From assembly GCA_018701215.1 (NCBI GenBank), contig JABIWH010000060.1:1-64000 (forward strand): a stretch of 64,000 bases of DNA. The letters run 5' to 3'. Made by a program: the position numbers and the translations under genes. The stretch's first letter is position 1, and each line of letters starts with the position of its first letter. The stretch comes from Rhodospirillaceae bacterium. GTDB lineage: Bacteria; Pseudomonadota; Alphaproteobacteria; GCA-2731375. The notes below the pieces were generated by a model. It saw nothing but the letters and a program-made list of their open reading frames with translations, was not told the DNA's origin and made no database searches. This document shows positions 42,019-50,366 of the stretch, piece by piece.

Positions 42019-43200
42019 ATGAGCGAGATCCTGACAAGCCGCGCGGGCGAAAGCATCACGCGCGAGGACGAACAGCAATTGCTGGATACGGTGCAAAAAT
42101 GGCTGAACCGGGATGTCCGCGACAAGGTTCTGGAGCTGGAACATGCCGACGAATATCCCCACGAGATGGTCGAGCAGATGAAGGAACTTGGCCTGTTCGG
42201 GGCGACGATTGGCCAGGAATACGGCGGTCTGGGCCTGCCCGCCGGCACCTATGCCAAAATCGTCACCGCCGTGACCGAGGTCTGGATGTCCCTCAGCGGT
42301 ATTTTCAATTCGCACTTGATCATGTCGGCGGCGGTGGAACGCTTTGGCACGGAAGAGCAAAAACGCACCTTCCTGCCGCGTTTCGCGACCGGCGAGTTGC
42401 GCGGCGCCCTGGCCCTGACCGAGCCCAATTGCGGCACCGATCTGCAGGCCATCCGGACCCGTGCCGTCCGCGACGGTGACGACTACGTCATCAACGGCAC
42501 CAAAACCTGGATCTCCAACGGCATCGAAGGCGGCTGCGTTGCTCTGTTGGTCAAGACCGACCCGGAGGCGGAACCCCGGCACAAGGGCACATCGCTGTTT
42601 ATCGCCGAGAAAGGCCCCGGCTTTAGCGTCGGGCGCAAGCTGGAAAAGCTCGGCTATAAGGGTATCGACTCGGCGGAGCTGATATTCGAGGACTACCGCA
42701 TCCCCGCCGACCGGCTGATTGGCGGCGAGGAAGGCTCCGGCTTCCGCCATGCGGTCGGCGGCCTGGAGTTGGGGCGCATCAACGTCGCGGCCCGTGGCGT
42801 CGGGCTTGCCAATGCGGCGTTGCAGGCCGCAACTGCATACTCCCAGGTCCGTGAAACCATGGGCAAGCCGATCTGCCAGCACCAGGCGATCCAGTTGAAA
42901 CTGGGCGATATGGCGACCCGCTGCGAAGCCTCGCGGCTGTTGGTGGAGGCGGCGGCGACCGCCTATGACAAGGGCCAGCGCTGCGATATGGAGGCGGGCA
43001 TGGCCAAATTGTTCGCCTCTGAATCCGCGTTGGAGAACGCCACCGAGTGCATGCGCATTCATGGCGCCTATGGCTATTCCAAGGAATTCCACGTGGAGCG
43101 TTATTTCCGCGATGCGCCGCTGATGTGTATTGGCGAGGGCACCAACGAGATGCAGCGCATCATCATCGCGCGGCAACTGATTGAGAGGAACCCGGTGTGA
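42019..43200 (+). CDS. Acyl-CoA dehydrogenase (catalytic Glu in the EGT motif)
   Basis: A 393-aa acyl-CoA dehydrogenase: ALTEPNCGTDLQA, NGTKTWISNG, and the C-terminal GAYGYSKEFHVERYFRDAP followed by CIGEGTNEMQR, where E of EGT is the usual base. It has ELGR rather than PER at the alternative site, so it uses the short/medium-chain arrangement, unlike the enzyme at 40138. It is 20 bases after maoC and overlaps the next CoA-transferase by four bases. Confidence 0.95.
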   Translation: MSEILTSRAGESITREDEQQLLDTVQKWLNRDVRDKVLELEHADEYPHEMVEQMKELGLFGATIGQEYGGLGLPAGTYAKIVTAVTEVWMSLSGIFNSHLIMSAAVERFGTEEQKRTFLPRFATGELRGALALTEPNCGTDLQAIRTRAVRDGDDYVINGTKTWISNGIEGGCVALLVKTDPEAEPRHKGTSLFIAEKGPGFSVGRKLEKLGYKGIDSAELIFEDYRIPADRLIGGEEGSGFRHAVGGLELGRINVAARGVGLANAALQAATAYSQVRETMGKPICQHQAIQLKLGDMATRCEASRLLVEAAATAYDKGQRCDMEAGMAKLFASESALENATECMRIHGAYGYSKEFHVERYFRDAPLMCIGEGTNEMQRIIIARQLIERNPV

Positions 43201-44387
43201 GTTTGCCCCTGGCCGGCCTGCGTATCATCGCGGTCGAACATTACGGCGCCGGGCCCTATGGCACCGGTTTTCTGGCCGACCTTGGTGCCGACCTGATCAA
43301 GATCGAGAACCGCCAGATGGGCGGCGATATGTCTCGTGGCGTTGGCCCGCATTATCTGGGCGAGGGCGACAGCCTGTTCTTTCAGGCCCTCAACCGCAAC
43401 AAACGCTCGCTCTGCCTGGATCTGAAACATCCGGAGGGCAAGGCGGTCCTGCATAAGCTGGCCGCGACTTCCCATGGCCTGATCAATAATCTGCGCGGTG
43501 ATCAGCCGGCCAAGCTGGGCCTGCGTTATGAGGATCTTTCGGCCCACAATCCGGCCCTGGTTTGCGGCCATATTTCCGCCTATGGCAACCATGGGGAGCG
43601 GGCCGGCTGGCCCGGCTATGATTTCCTGATGCAGGCCGAGGCCGGCTTTATGTATCTGAGCGGGGAGCCGGAGGGACCGCCCGCGCGCATGGGTCTGTCC
43701 ATTGTCGATTATATGACTGGCCTTACCACCTCCCTGGCTCTGCTGGCCGGTATTACAGAGGCCAGGGCCGGCGGCCGAGGCCGGGATCTTGAGGTCTCGT
43801 TATATGATGTGGCCATGCATCAATTGAGTTACCCCGGCGTCTGGTATCTGAACGCGGACGACGCCACCACGCGGGCGCCGCGCTCGGCCCATCCCTCCAT
43901 CGTGCCATCACAACTGTACCGCACCCATGATGGTTGGATCTTCATCATGGCCCAGACCCAGAAATTCTGGGAGGCCCTGTGCGACAAGGTAGATAAGGCG
44001 GAATGGAAAGCCGATCCACGGTTTCCCGATTACGCGGGCCGTCATGAACACCGCGACGAACTGACCCTGATGATTGATGCGCAATTGATCAGGCAGCCAA
44101 CGGCGCATTGGATCGAACATTTCGCCGGCGCGGTACCTTGTGGGCCGGTCAACGACATCGCCCAGGCCCTGGACAATCCTTACTTCACCCAGCGTGGCGG
44201 CGTGCAAACCGTGCCCCATCCGGACCTGCCCGGCGGCCTGAAACTATTGAACAACCCCATTCGCCTGGGCGAACCCATCCCGGCCCGCGCCGCACCAAAG
44301 CTGGGCGCCGACAGCGAAGACATCCTGGCGGAATTGGGTTATTCATCTGAAGAAATCGCCAAGCTGCGTTCCAGCAACGCCATCTAG
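43197..44387 (+). CDS. CaiB/BaiF-family CoA-transferase
   Basis: A 396-aa class III CoA-transferase, starting at a GTG in a GTGA overlap with the acyl-CoA dehydrogenase gene. Signatures: LAGLRIIAVEHYGAGPYGTGFLADLGADLIKIE, NRNKRSLCLDLK, and the DYMTGLTTSLALLAGI segment. The catalytic aspartate is expected in the stretch MGLSIVDYMTG. Such enzymes move CoA between acids such as carnitine, oxalate, itaconate or mesaconate derivatives. It is followed 12 bases later by a second family member. Confidence 0.93.
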   Translation: MSLPLAGLRIIAVEHYGAGPYGTGFLADLGADLIKIENRQMGGDMSRGVGPHYLGEGDSLFFQALNRNKRSLCLDLKHPEGKAVLHKLAATSHGLINNLRGDQPAKLGLRYEDLSAHNPALVCGHISAYGNHGERAGWPGYDFLMQAEAGFMYLSGEPEGPPARMGLSIVDYMTGLTTSLALLAGITEARAGGRGRDLEVSLYDVAMHQLSYPGVWYLNADDATTRAPRSAHPSIVPSQLYRTHDGWIFIMAQTQKFWEALCDKVDKAEWKADPRFPDYAGRHEHRDELTLMIDAQLIRQPTAHWIEHFAGAVPCGPVNDIAQALDNPYFTQRGGVQTVPHPDLPGGLKLLNNPIRLGEPIPARAAPKLGADSEDILAELGYSSEEIAKLRSSNAI

Positions 44388-44399
44388 AAAGCATATGAC

Positions 44400-45560
44400 A
44401 TGAAACTCGAAGGTATCCGCGTTCTCGATCTATCCCTGTTCCTGCCGGGGCCGCTATTGACCCAGATGATGGCCGACCACGGCGCCGAGGTGATCAAGCT
44501 GGAACCCATTAATGGTGGTGAGCCGAACCGTGTGATCGGTGCCGAACGTGACGGCACCACGGTGTTTTTCGCCAACACGCATCGTAACAAACAAAGCGTG
44601 CAGCTGAACCTGAAGACGCCCGAGGGCGTGGAGGCCGCCCTGCGCCTGGCCGCCAGTTGCGATGTCATGATCGAGGCGTTTCGCCCCGGCGTGGTGGACC
44701 GCCTGGGCGTTGGCTATGACGCGGTCGCCGAACAGCATCCGGGCATCGTCTATGCTTCGCTTTCCGCCTTTGGCCAGGATGGGCCCTATGCCAAGATACC
44801 GGCCCATGACATGGCCACGCAGGCCTATGCCGGCATCCTCAGCGTTAATCTTGGCGCCGACGGGCAGCCGGGCATTCCGGGCATCGCCAATGCGGACATG
44901 CTGACCTCCATGATGGGGCTGTCGGCAGTGCTGATGGCGCTGTACCGGCGCCGGGATACGGGCCGGGGCGACTATATCGATATGGCCATGATGGACAGCG
45001 TGATCGCTGCCATGCCGAACAATATGGGGCCGGTTTTCGCCGAGAAACGCCCGCCCAACCCCAAGGATGAACGTTCCTGGGGCGGCAATGCCATGTACGC
45101 CATCTACAAGACCAAGGATGACAAGCATATCGTCCTGGGCGGGGCGGAGATGCATTTTGCCGCCGCCATCCTGAACAAGATGGGCCGCCCTGACCTGATC
45201 GACGTCTGCCTGCCGCCGCCCGGCCGGAACCAGGACCCGGCCAAAGAATTCCTGACCGAGACCTTCCTCTCCGAAACCCAGGCTTATTGGGTGGACTGGT
45301 TCGAGGGCGTGGATGCGGCCTTTGCTCCGGTCAACAACCTGCGCCAGGGCGCCGATGATCCCCAGGCCCGGCACCGGGAAATGATCATCGAGGATGACCG
45401 CGGCTGGGAACACATCGGCATCCCCATGAAATTCCGCGACGAACCGGGCCAGGTGGTCTTCGATCTACCCGATCTGGGCCAGCACACGGAAACCAACCTG
45501 CGCAATGTGGGCTACAGCGAGGCCGAAGTCGCCGCGATGAAGGACAAGGGCGTGTTTTAA
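44400..45560 (+). CDS. CaiB/BaiF-family CoA-transferase
   Basis: A 386-aa class III CoA-transferase: LEGIRVLDLSLFLPGPLLTQMMADHGAEVIKLE, NRNKQS-type motif (HRNKQSVQLNLK) and GIANADMLTSMMGLSAVLMALYRR with the catalytic aspartate expected in ANADM. The two adjacent paralogues are only distantly alike and may form a heteromeric enzyme or act on separate acids. Last gene of the maoC run; convergent with the RES toxin gene four bases away. Confidence 0.93.
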   Translation: MKLEGIRVLDLSLFLPGPLLTQMMADHGAEVIKLEPINGGEPNRVIGAERDGTTVFFANTHRNKQSVQLNLKTPEGVEAALRLAASCDVMIEAFRPGVVDRLGVGYDAVAEQHPGIVYASLSAFGQDGPYAKIPAHDMATQAYAGILSVNLGADGQPGIPGIANADMLTSMMGLSAVLMALYRRRDTGRGDYIDMAMMDSVIAAMPNNMGPVFAEKRPPNPKDERSWGGNAMYAIYKTKDDKHIVLGGAEMHFAAAILNKMGRPDLIDVCLPPPGRNQDPAKEFLTETFLSETQAYWVDWFEGVDAAFAPVNNLRQGADDPQARHREMIIEDDRGWEHIGIPMKFRDEPGQVVFDLPDLGQHTETNLRNVGYSEAEVAAMKDKGVF

Positions 45561-45564
45561 GGCG

Positions 45565-46041
45565 TCAAAACAGCCGGCGGTCCCACCACACGGGTTGATG
45601 CAGTCCGTGCTCAATGCGGCGAAAATCCGGATGTTCCGGATTGATCAAAATGTTCTGTTCCATACGGGCGACAACGCTGGGTACGATCAACACGGCTGAG
45701 CGCTTTTCCGTTTGCCATTGTGCACCGTACGGGCGAGAGGCGGCAAAGGTCGTATCCTCCCAGCCCGGCAAAACGTCCGGCGTCACCATTTCGTACGAAA
45801 TACCATTGGGAATTGTGATTTCGATATAGTGTTGATTAGGCGGCAACTGGCCGCTGCCATGCACTAGTTTCTCCAGCATCGCCGTCGAATAGTTAGCGGA
45901 GGCATAGATCATCGGCTCGGTCGTGCCGTTCCAACGTCCCGGCGCGATGGTCGATCCCGTAGCGTCAAATATGGGGTACTGGCCGTCTGGATCGCCTATT
46001 CGATAGCATGTGAGAACTCGGTCCAGAACCTGCCCGGTCAT
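45565..46041 (-). CDS. RES-domain toxin (NAD+ phosphorylase family)
   Basis: A 158-aa RES protein. The pattern is RVLTCYRIGD, then the glycine-arginine motif APGRWNGTTEPMIYAS, LEKLVHG and the late NPEHPDF. RES toxins of this kind destroy cellular NAD+ by phosphorolysis. The ATG at 46041 overlaps the antitoxin stop by one base (TGATG), as usual for such pairs. The key arginine, tyrosine and glutamate residues appear to be present, so it is probably active. Confidence 0.9.
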   Translation of the reverse strand: MTGQVLDRVLTCYRIGDPDGQYPIFDATGSTIAPGRWNGTTEPMIYASANYSTAMLEKLVHGSGQLPPNQHYIEITIPNGISYEMVTPDVLPGWEDTTFAASRPYGAQWQTEKRSAVLIVPSVVARMEQNILINPEHPDFRRIEHGLHQPVWWDRRLF

Positions 46042-46466
46042 CAAGCCGCCGTGCCATGTTTCAAACGGCCAAGGATTTCTTCAACCATGCGGGCGCCGAC
46101 TTCGGTTTTCAACGCCGCCTCGATCGGGGTGCGTCCCTCCAGCAAGGCATGGGGGCGGTTTAGAAAGGCGCGTGCATCCACTTCGGTTTGCCAGACATCA
46201 AGGGCGCAACTCCAAACCTGGGCGATACGGGACAGCCGGTCGCTTTCTTCGGGCGACAATCGTTTCGCCTTTTGCCGCCGCGCCAAGGTGGCCTTGGCGA
46301 TCAGACGGTATTTGAAGTCACTGTCGCCCGGTGCGATTTGGCGCGTCACCCGCTCCAGACTTTGGATAGGCAAGCCGCGCTCAATGGCCGCGACATAGCC
46401 CATGGCCGAGGTTGGCTTGCCAATGCCAAGAACGCTGGCGATGCTTTGTTCCTTCAGGGCTAACAT
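46041..46466 (-). CDS. Xre/MbcA/ParS-type antitoxin with DUF2384 domain
   Basis: A 141-aa antitoxin. The N-terminal half holds an Xre-like helix region and the C-terminal half the toxin-binding (DUF2384) domain, with FLNRPHALLEGRTPIEAALKTEVGARMVEEIL. It should neutralise the RES toxin and repress the shared promoter. GGAG lies nine bases before the ATG at 46466. This gene precedes the toxin gene, the order normal for RES-Xre modules. Confidence 0.92.
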   Translation of the reverse strand: MLALKEQSIASVLGIGKPTSAMGYVAAIERGLPIQSLERVTRQIAPGDSDFKYRLIAKATLARRQKAKRLSPEESDRLSRIAQVWSCALDVWQTEVDARAFLNRPHALLEGRTPIEAALKTEVGARMVEEILGRLKHGTAA

Positions 46467-46494
46467 GGGCGATTCTCCAAAGCCTTATTTGAGA

Positions 46495-46526
46495 CTATAT
46501 ATAGCATCAAATGAGTATATGCGCAA
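46495..46526 (-). promoter_or_regulatory. Promoter and operator of the RES/Xre module
   Basis: On the minus strand TTGCGC (46526-46521) and TATATA (46503-46498) are exactly 17 bases apart. The -10 is embedded in a perfect ten-base palindrome CTATATATAG (46495-46504), a likely antitoxin binding site. The leader to the antitoxin ATG is about 25 bases. Confidence 0.65.
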
Positions 46527-46570
46527 TAGCATCGTTGGCTAACAGCCTTAGAAAACAGGGTCCGGATTTG

Positions 46571-46666
46571 TCAACTGATCGCTGGAGCTCCGAACAAATT
46601 CCAAAGGTCTTTAGCGGTAAACCAGGCCACGATGATGACGGCAAACAAAACGAGTGCAGCAATCAT
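46571..46666 (-). CDS. Possible 31-aa single-pass membrane peptide
   Basis: A short open frame from ATG 46666 to TGA 46571 on the minus strand encodes MIAALVLFAVIIVAWFTAKD and eleven more residues. About 17 hydrophobic residues form one transmembrane helix, ending before a K-D pair. A weak GGAAAA precedes the ATG. It lies in the 257-base gap between the bax-like and antitoxin genes. No homologue is recognised. It could be a real small membrane protein or chance. Confidence 0.35.
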   Translation of the reverse strand: MIAALVLFAVIIVAWFTAKDLWNLFGAPAIS

Positions 46667-46723
46667 TTTTCCAAATATGGCGGAGTTTTCTGCGCAAACT
46701 ATCGATCAATCCGAATGATGCAA

Positions 46724-47527
46724 TCAGCTCCCCGCACCAACACCCAACATCAAGGCGCGGTTGCTTTGGATCATCGCGCGGATGTCGTCCACATAGGCGG
46801 CGCCGCGTTGGGAATAGCGGTCCAGGCCGGATGCCAACTGCATCGCATCTGGCGTCTTGCCTTGCTGGCGGGCCTGCCAGCGCAGGCGGCGCAGCTCCCG
46901 GTACGCCGGGCCGGTGTTGAGGTTGCGTAAATAGGCGCGGACCGAGGCATTCACCGATTTATAGCGGGCTACCTCGTGGCCTGCCCCGGTATTCCGCTGT
47001 TTGGGCACCATGCCGCAGCCCGGCTTGAAACACCACTGACCGAACATGTTGTTGCCCTCTCGGGCAAAGCGCGATCGGCCCCAATTGGTTTCATTGGCGC
47101 TTTGCGCCAAGACCAGCGGCAGCGGCGCGGTATCGACCCGCTGTAACAGCGCCCGCCATTCCGCCCCGGTCCAGGCGATGCGATATTTGTCCGCCACCGC
47201 GGCGACCCAGACCGGCTTGCCGCCAACCTTGCGGGCGGCGATCAGGCGTCGGCGCAGATCCTGGATACGGTGGTTCTCGGCCTCGATAATGGGGCGCATG
47301 AAGGCAAAAAAGGCGGTTTTTCGGCCCGGGACATTGATGCCGTCATCGATCTGCAAATCCCGCGCCTGGAAGGAACGAATTTCTTCCTTGCTGTAATGCA
47401 GATAAATCTGTTGCCCGGTCAGATAAATGACCGCCAGCTCCGCCAGCAACGCGGCTGCGAAGTAAAGATCTCGCAGGGTGATGCCGCGGCTTTGACTTTT
47501 TGGGCGCCGGGTAGGATCACAGCTCAT
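46724..47527 (-). CDS. Bax-like glucosaminidase-domain protein
   Basis: A 267-aa membrane-anchored protein. A transmembrane helix is at about residues 20-40 (FAAALLAELAVIYLTG). The C-terminal glucosaminidase-type domain has the catalytic-glutamate motif VLAQSANETNWGRSRFAREGNNMFGQWCF, then NASVRAYLRNLNTGPAYRELR. Such Bax/Flk-like proteins hydrolyse peptidoglycan glycan strands. The ATG at 47527 is preferred over a TTG at 47587. No gene is closely coupled. Confidence 0.9.
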   Translation of the reverse strand: MSCDPTRRPKSQSRGITLRDLYFAAALLAELAVIYLTGQQIYLHYSKEEIRSFQARDLQIDDGINVPGRKTAFFAFMRPIIEAENHRIQDLRRRLIAARKVGGKPVWVAAVADKYRIAWTGAEWRALLQRVDTAPLPLVLAQSANETNWGRSRFAREGNNMFGQWCFKPGCGMVPKQRNTGAGHEVARYKSVNASVRAYLRNLNTGPAYRELRRLRWQARQQGKTPDAMQLASGLDRYSQRGAAYVDDIRAMIQSNRALMLGVGAGS

Positions 47528-47668
47528 GCGCGGGACCTCTGGGTTACGAACTGAGCCGTTTGTATCATTGCATGGCGGCGGCGCCAAGATTACCCATAGA
47601 GCGCTTTCAATGCCATTCTCCCTCCAGCATAATGCAGCCCAGATTGTTGGAATTGGGAGTTGGTTTGA

Positions 47669-49165
47669 ATGTCAGATTACGATGTCATCGTTGTAGGTGC
47701 GGGCAATGCGGCCCAGGCCGCCGCCAATTCGGCCCGGGAACAAGGCGCCGAGCGGGTTTTGCTGTTGGAAAAGGCGCCCGAGGCGGACCGGGGCGGCAAT
47801 ACTCATTTCAGCGGCGGCATGATGCGCATCGCCTATGGCGAGGCCGAGGCCTTGCGCGCCCTGGTGCCCGATGTCGAGGATGAACTGCCTGGTTTCTTCG
47901 AAGACGTGCCGACCTATACCGAAGATGAAATGATGGCCGATCTGATGCGGGTGACCGCCGGCAAGACCGACCAGACATTGGCGAAAATCCTGATCTCCAA
48001 ATCCTATGAGACGATTTGCTGGCTGCATGAGTACGGCGGCATCGCAATGGAACCGGCGATCAGCCTGACCGGCATCCGGGTCGGCAACCGGGTGAAATGG
48101 CAAAAGGGCGGCATCATCCGCGCCTTGCACGAGGGCGTCGGCCTGTCCAATTCCTGGTTCGCCAAATCCGAGGCCAACAACATCACCATCCGCTATGGCG
48201 TTGGCGCAACGGCTTTGTTGCAGGATGAGGACGGCACCGTGGTGGGGGTCGAGGTCAACACCGGCGAAACCTTGGAGGAGATTACGGCTCCGGCGGTGGT
48301 GCTGGGTTGCGGCGGCTTCGAGGCCAATGCGCAGATGCGGGCGCAATACCTCGGCGCACCCTGGGATCACGCCAAGGTGCGCGGCACGGCCCATAACCAG
48401 GGCGATGGCCTGCGCATGGCTTTGGAAATCGGCGCCCTGCCTTGGGGGCAATGGAGCGGCCGTCATTCGACGCCGATCTCCAATGAATGGCCGGACTTCG
48501 CCGACCGCGAGCGGACAGACCGCAGCAACCGGCTGTCGTTTCCCTATTCCGTGATGCTCAACCGCAAGGGCCTGCGTTTCCTCGATGAAGGCGAGGACAT
48601 GGGCATGTACACCTATGCCAAATACGGCGGGCAGATCCTGAACGAACCCGGCGCCCTGGCCTGGCAGATTTTCGACCAGCAGACCGTGCATTTGCTGGAG
48701 CCGCGTTACAACACCTCCGACCCCATCAGCGCCGATACCCTGGCCGAACTGGTGGAGCAGCTGGACGTGGATGACAAGCCCCAGGCCCTGCGCACGTTGG
48801 AGGCCTATAACGCCGCGGCGCCCAGCCGGGGCGCCAACGACGGTTTCGACCCGACGCAGAAAGACGGTCTGTCGACCTCTGGCCTAAGCCCCGAAAAAAC
48901 CAACTGGGCCACGCGCCTGGATCAACCGCCCTTCCTGGCCTACTCCGCCACGGGCGGCGTCACCTTCACCTTTGGCGCCCTGAAGATCGACGAAGACGCC
49001 CGGGTGATCGGCACGGATTGGCGCCCCATCAGGGGTCTATTCGCCTGTGGTGAGATGGTCGGCGGGCTATTCCATTTTAACTATCCCGGCGGCACCGGCC
49101 TGGTTTCGGGCGCGGTGTTCGGCAAGATCGCGGGCGCCAGCGCAGCCCGGAAAGCCACGGAATGA
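47669..49165 (+). CDS. tcuA: FAD-dependent tricarballylate dehydrogenase-like protein
   Basis: A 498-aa flavoprotein of the fumarate reductase/succinate dehydrogenase flavoprotein class: FAD site YDVIVVGAGNAAQAAANSA, GGNTHFSGG, VLGCGGFEAN, and the late TGGVTFTFGALKI and PGGTGLVSG. Its overall form fits TcuA, which oxidises tricarballylate to cis-aconitate. In Salmonella the partners are TcuB and a transporter TcuC, absent here. The PrpF-family gene follows directly, supporting a tricarboxylate role. Confidence 0.82.
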   Translation: MSDYDVIVVGAGNAAQAAANSAREQGAERVLLLEKAPEADRGGNTHFSGGMMRIAYGEAEALRALVPDVEDELPGFFEDVPTYTEDEMMADLMRVTAGKTDQTLAKILISKSYETICWLHEYGGIAMEPAISLTGIRVGNRVKWQKGGIIRALHEGVGLSNSWFAKSEANNITIRYGVGATALLQDEDGTVVGVEVNTGETLEEITAPAVVLGCGGFEANAQMRAQYLGAPWDHAKVRGTAHNQGDGLRMALEIGALPWGQWSGRHSTPISNEWPDFADRERTDRSNRLSFPYSVMLNRKGLRFLDEGEDMGMYTYAKYGGQILNEPGALAWQIFDQQTVHLLEPRYNTSDPISADTLAELVEQLDVDDKPQALRTLEAYNAAAPSRGANDGFDPTQKDGLSTSGLSPEKTNWATRLDQPPFLAYSATGGVTFTFGALKIDEDARVIGTDWRPIRGLFACGEMVGGLFHFNYPGGTGLVSGAVFGKIAGASAARKATE

Positions 49166-49189
49166 TGCAACAGCCATGAGCCGGCAGCC

Positions 49190-50335
49190 ATGAGCCAAAA
49201 ACGCGTACCGGCGGCCTTCATTCGTGGCGGCACCTCGAAAGGGGTGTTCTTTCATGGCCGGGATTTGCCGGACGACCTGGGCCAGCGCAACACCATCTTC
49301 CTGGCCGCCATTGGCAGCCCCGACCCCTACGGCCGGCAGCTTGACGGCATGGGCGGGGGGCTTTCATCCCTGTCCAAGGTCGTGGTGATCGAACCCTCGG
49401 CGCGGCCGGGCATTGATGTGGATTATACCTTTGGCCAGGTCGTGGTCGATGCGGCGGAGGTGGACTATGGCGCCACCTGTGGCAACCTATCTTCCGCCGT
49501 CGGTCCTTTCGCGGTGGACGAAGGCCTGGTTAGCGCCGGCGATGGCGAGGCCGTGGTCCGGGTCTACAACACCAATACGGACAAAGTGTTCGAGAGCCGC
49601 TTTTTGATCCGCGACGGCGTGGCCGAGACACAAGGCGATTTCGTTATTCCCGGCGTCGCCGGCAGCGCGGCCCGCATCCGTCTGGATTTTCTTGACCCGG
49701 GCGGGGCCGGCACCGGCTCGCTGCTACCCAGTGGCCAGATCAACGATGTCATCGAATTGGCCGATGGCGGCAAGATTGAAATCTGCTGTATCGATGCCAC
49801 CACGCCCTGCGTCTTTGTCGCCGCGTCCGGCCTGGGCCTGACCGCCACGGAATTGCCGGTTGATCTGGAGGCCAAGGCGGATGTCCTGGCCAAGCTGGAA
49901 GAAATCCGCGCCTTGGCCGGTGTGCGCATGGGCCTGGGCGGCAGCGCGGCGGAAATCTCCACCAATTCCCGCGCCTCTCCAAAGATCGCCATGGTCGGCC
50001 CGCCCGCCGATGCCGCGCTGCTGGACGGCAGCACAATGGCGGCGGATCAAGTGGATCTTTCCGTGCGCATGATCTCCATGGGCCAGCCGCACCGGGCCGT
50101 ACCCCTGACCGGGGGCATGTGCCTGGCCGTGGCCGCCAATCTGGCCGGCAGCCTGGTACACAGCCTGGCGCGGCCCGGCATTAGCGGCGATGTCCGTCTG
50201 GGCACCGCTTCGGGGGCCATTCCCATTGGTGCCAAGGTTGAAAGCGCGGGCGCCAACAGCACCGTTGACTACATCACCACCTACCGCACTGCCCGCCGCC
50301 TGATGGAGGGTAATGTGTTGGTGCCGCGGGACTAA
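49190..50335 (+). CDS. prpF: PrpF-family isomerase (aconitate/methylaconitate type)
   Basis: A 381-aa protein starting VPAAFIRGGTSKGVFFHGRDLP, the PrpF family signature. PrpF-type proteins, related to diaminopimelate epimerase, isomerise unsaturated tricarboxylates such as 2-methyl-cis-aconitate or cis/trans-aconitate. Catalytic cysteine candidates are in YGATCGNLS. It lies 24 bases after the tcuA-like gene, so a two-gene tricarboxylate operon is likely. A duplicated CAGCCATGAGC around the start (49171 and 49186) makes a tiny leader frame of five codons, whose stop overlaps the prpF ATG. Confidence 0.85.
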   Translation: MSQKRVPAAFIRGGTSKGVFFHGRDLPDDLGQRNTIFLAAIGSPDPYGRQLDGMGGGLSSLSKVVVIEPSARPGIDVDYTFGQVVVDAAEVDYGATCGNLSSAVGPFAVDEGLVSAGDGEAVVRVYNTNTDKVFESRFLIRDGVAETQGDFVIPGVAGSAARIRLDFLDPGGAGTGSLLPSGQINDVIELADGGKIEICCIDATTPCVFVAASGLGLTATELPVDLEAKADVLAKLEEIRALAGVRMGLGGSAAEISTNSRASPKIAMVGPPADAALLDGSTMAADQVDLSVRMISMGQPHRAVPLTGGMCLAVAANLAGSLVHSLARPGISGDVRLGTASGAIPIGAKVESAGANSTVDYITTYRTARRLMEGNVLVPRD

Positions 50336-50341
50336 AACCGC

Positions 50342-50366
50342 AGCGCAAGTTTCAATTGAATGCGCT
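50342..50366. repeat. Palindromic repeat, copy D
   Basis: Arms AGCGCA (50342-50347) and TGCGCT (50361-50366) enclose a perfect palindrome TTCAATTGAA (50351-50360). It shares AGCGCA..TGCGCT with copy C and the CAATTG core with copies A and C. It lies in the gap between the convergent prpF and D-aminoacylase genes. Confidence 0.7.

Noticed and set aside
41995..43176. A 393-aa minus-strand frame over the second acyl-CoA dehydrogenase
   Set aside because: Shadow of a gene with all expected motifs on the plus strand.
44454..45413. A 319-aa minus-strand frame over the second CaiB gene
   Set aside because: Antisense shadow; no signal, no domain.
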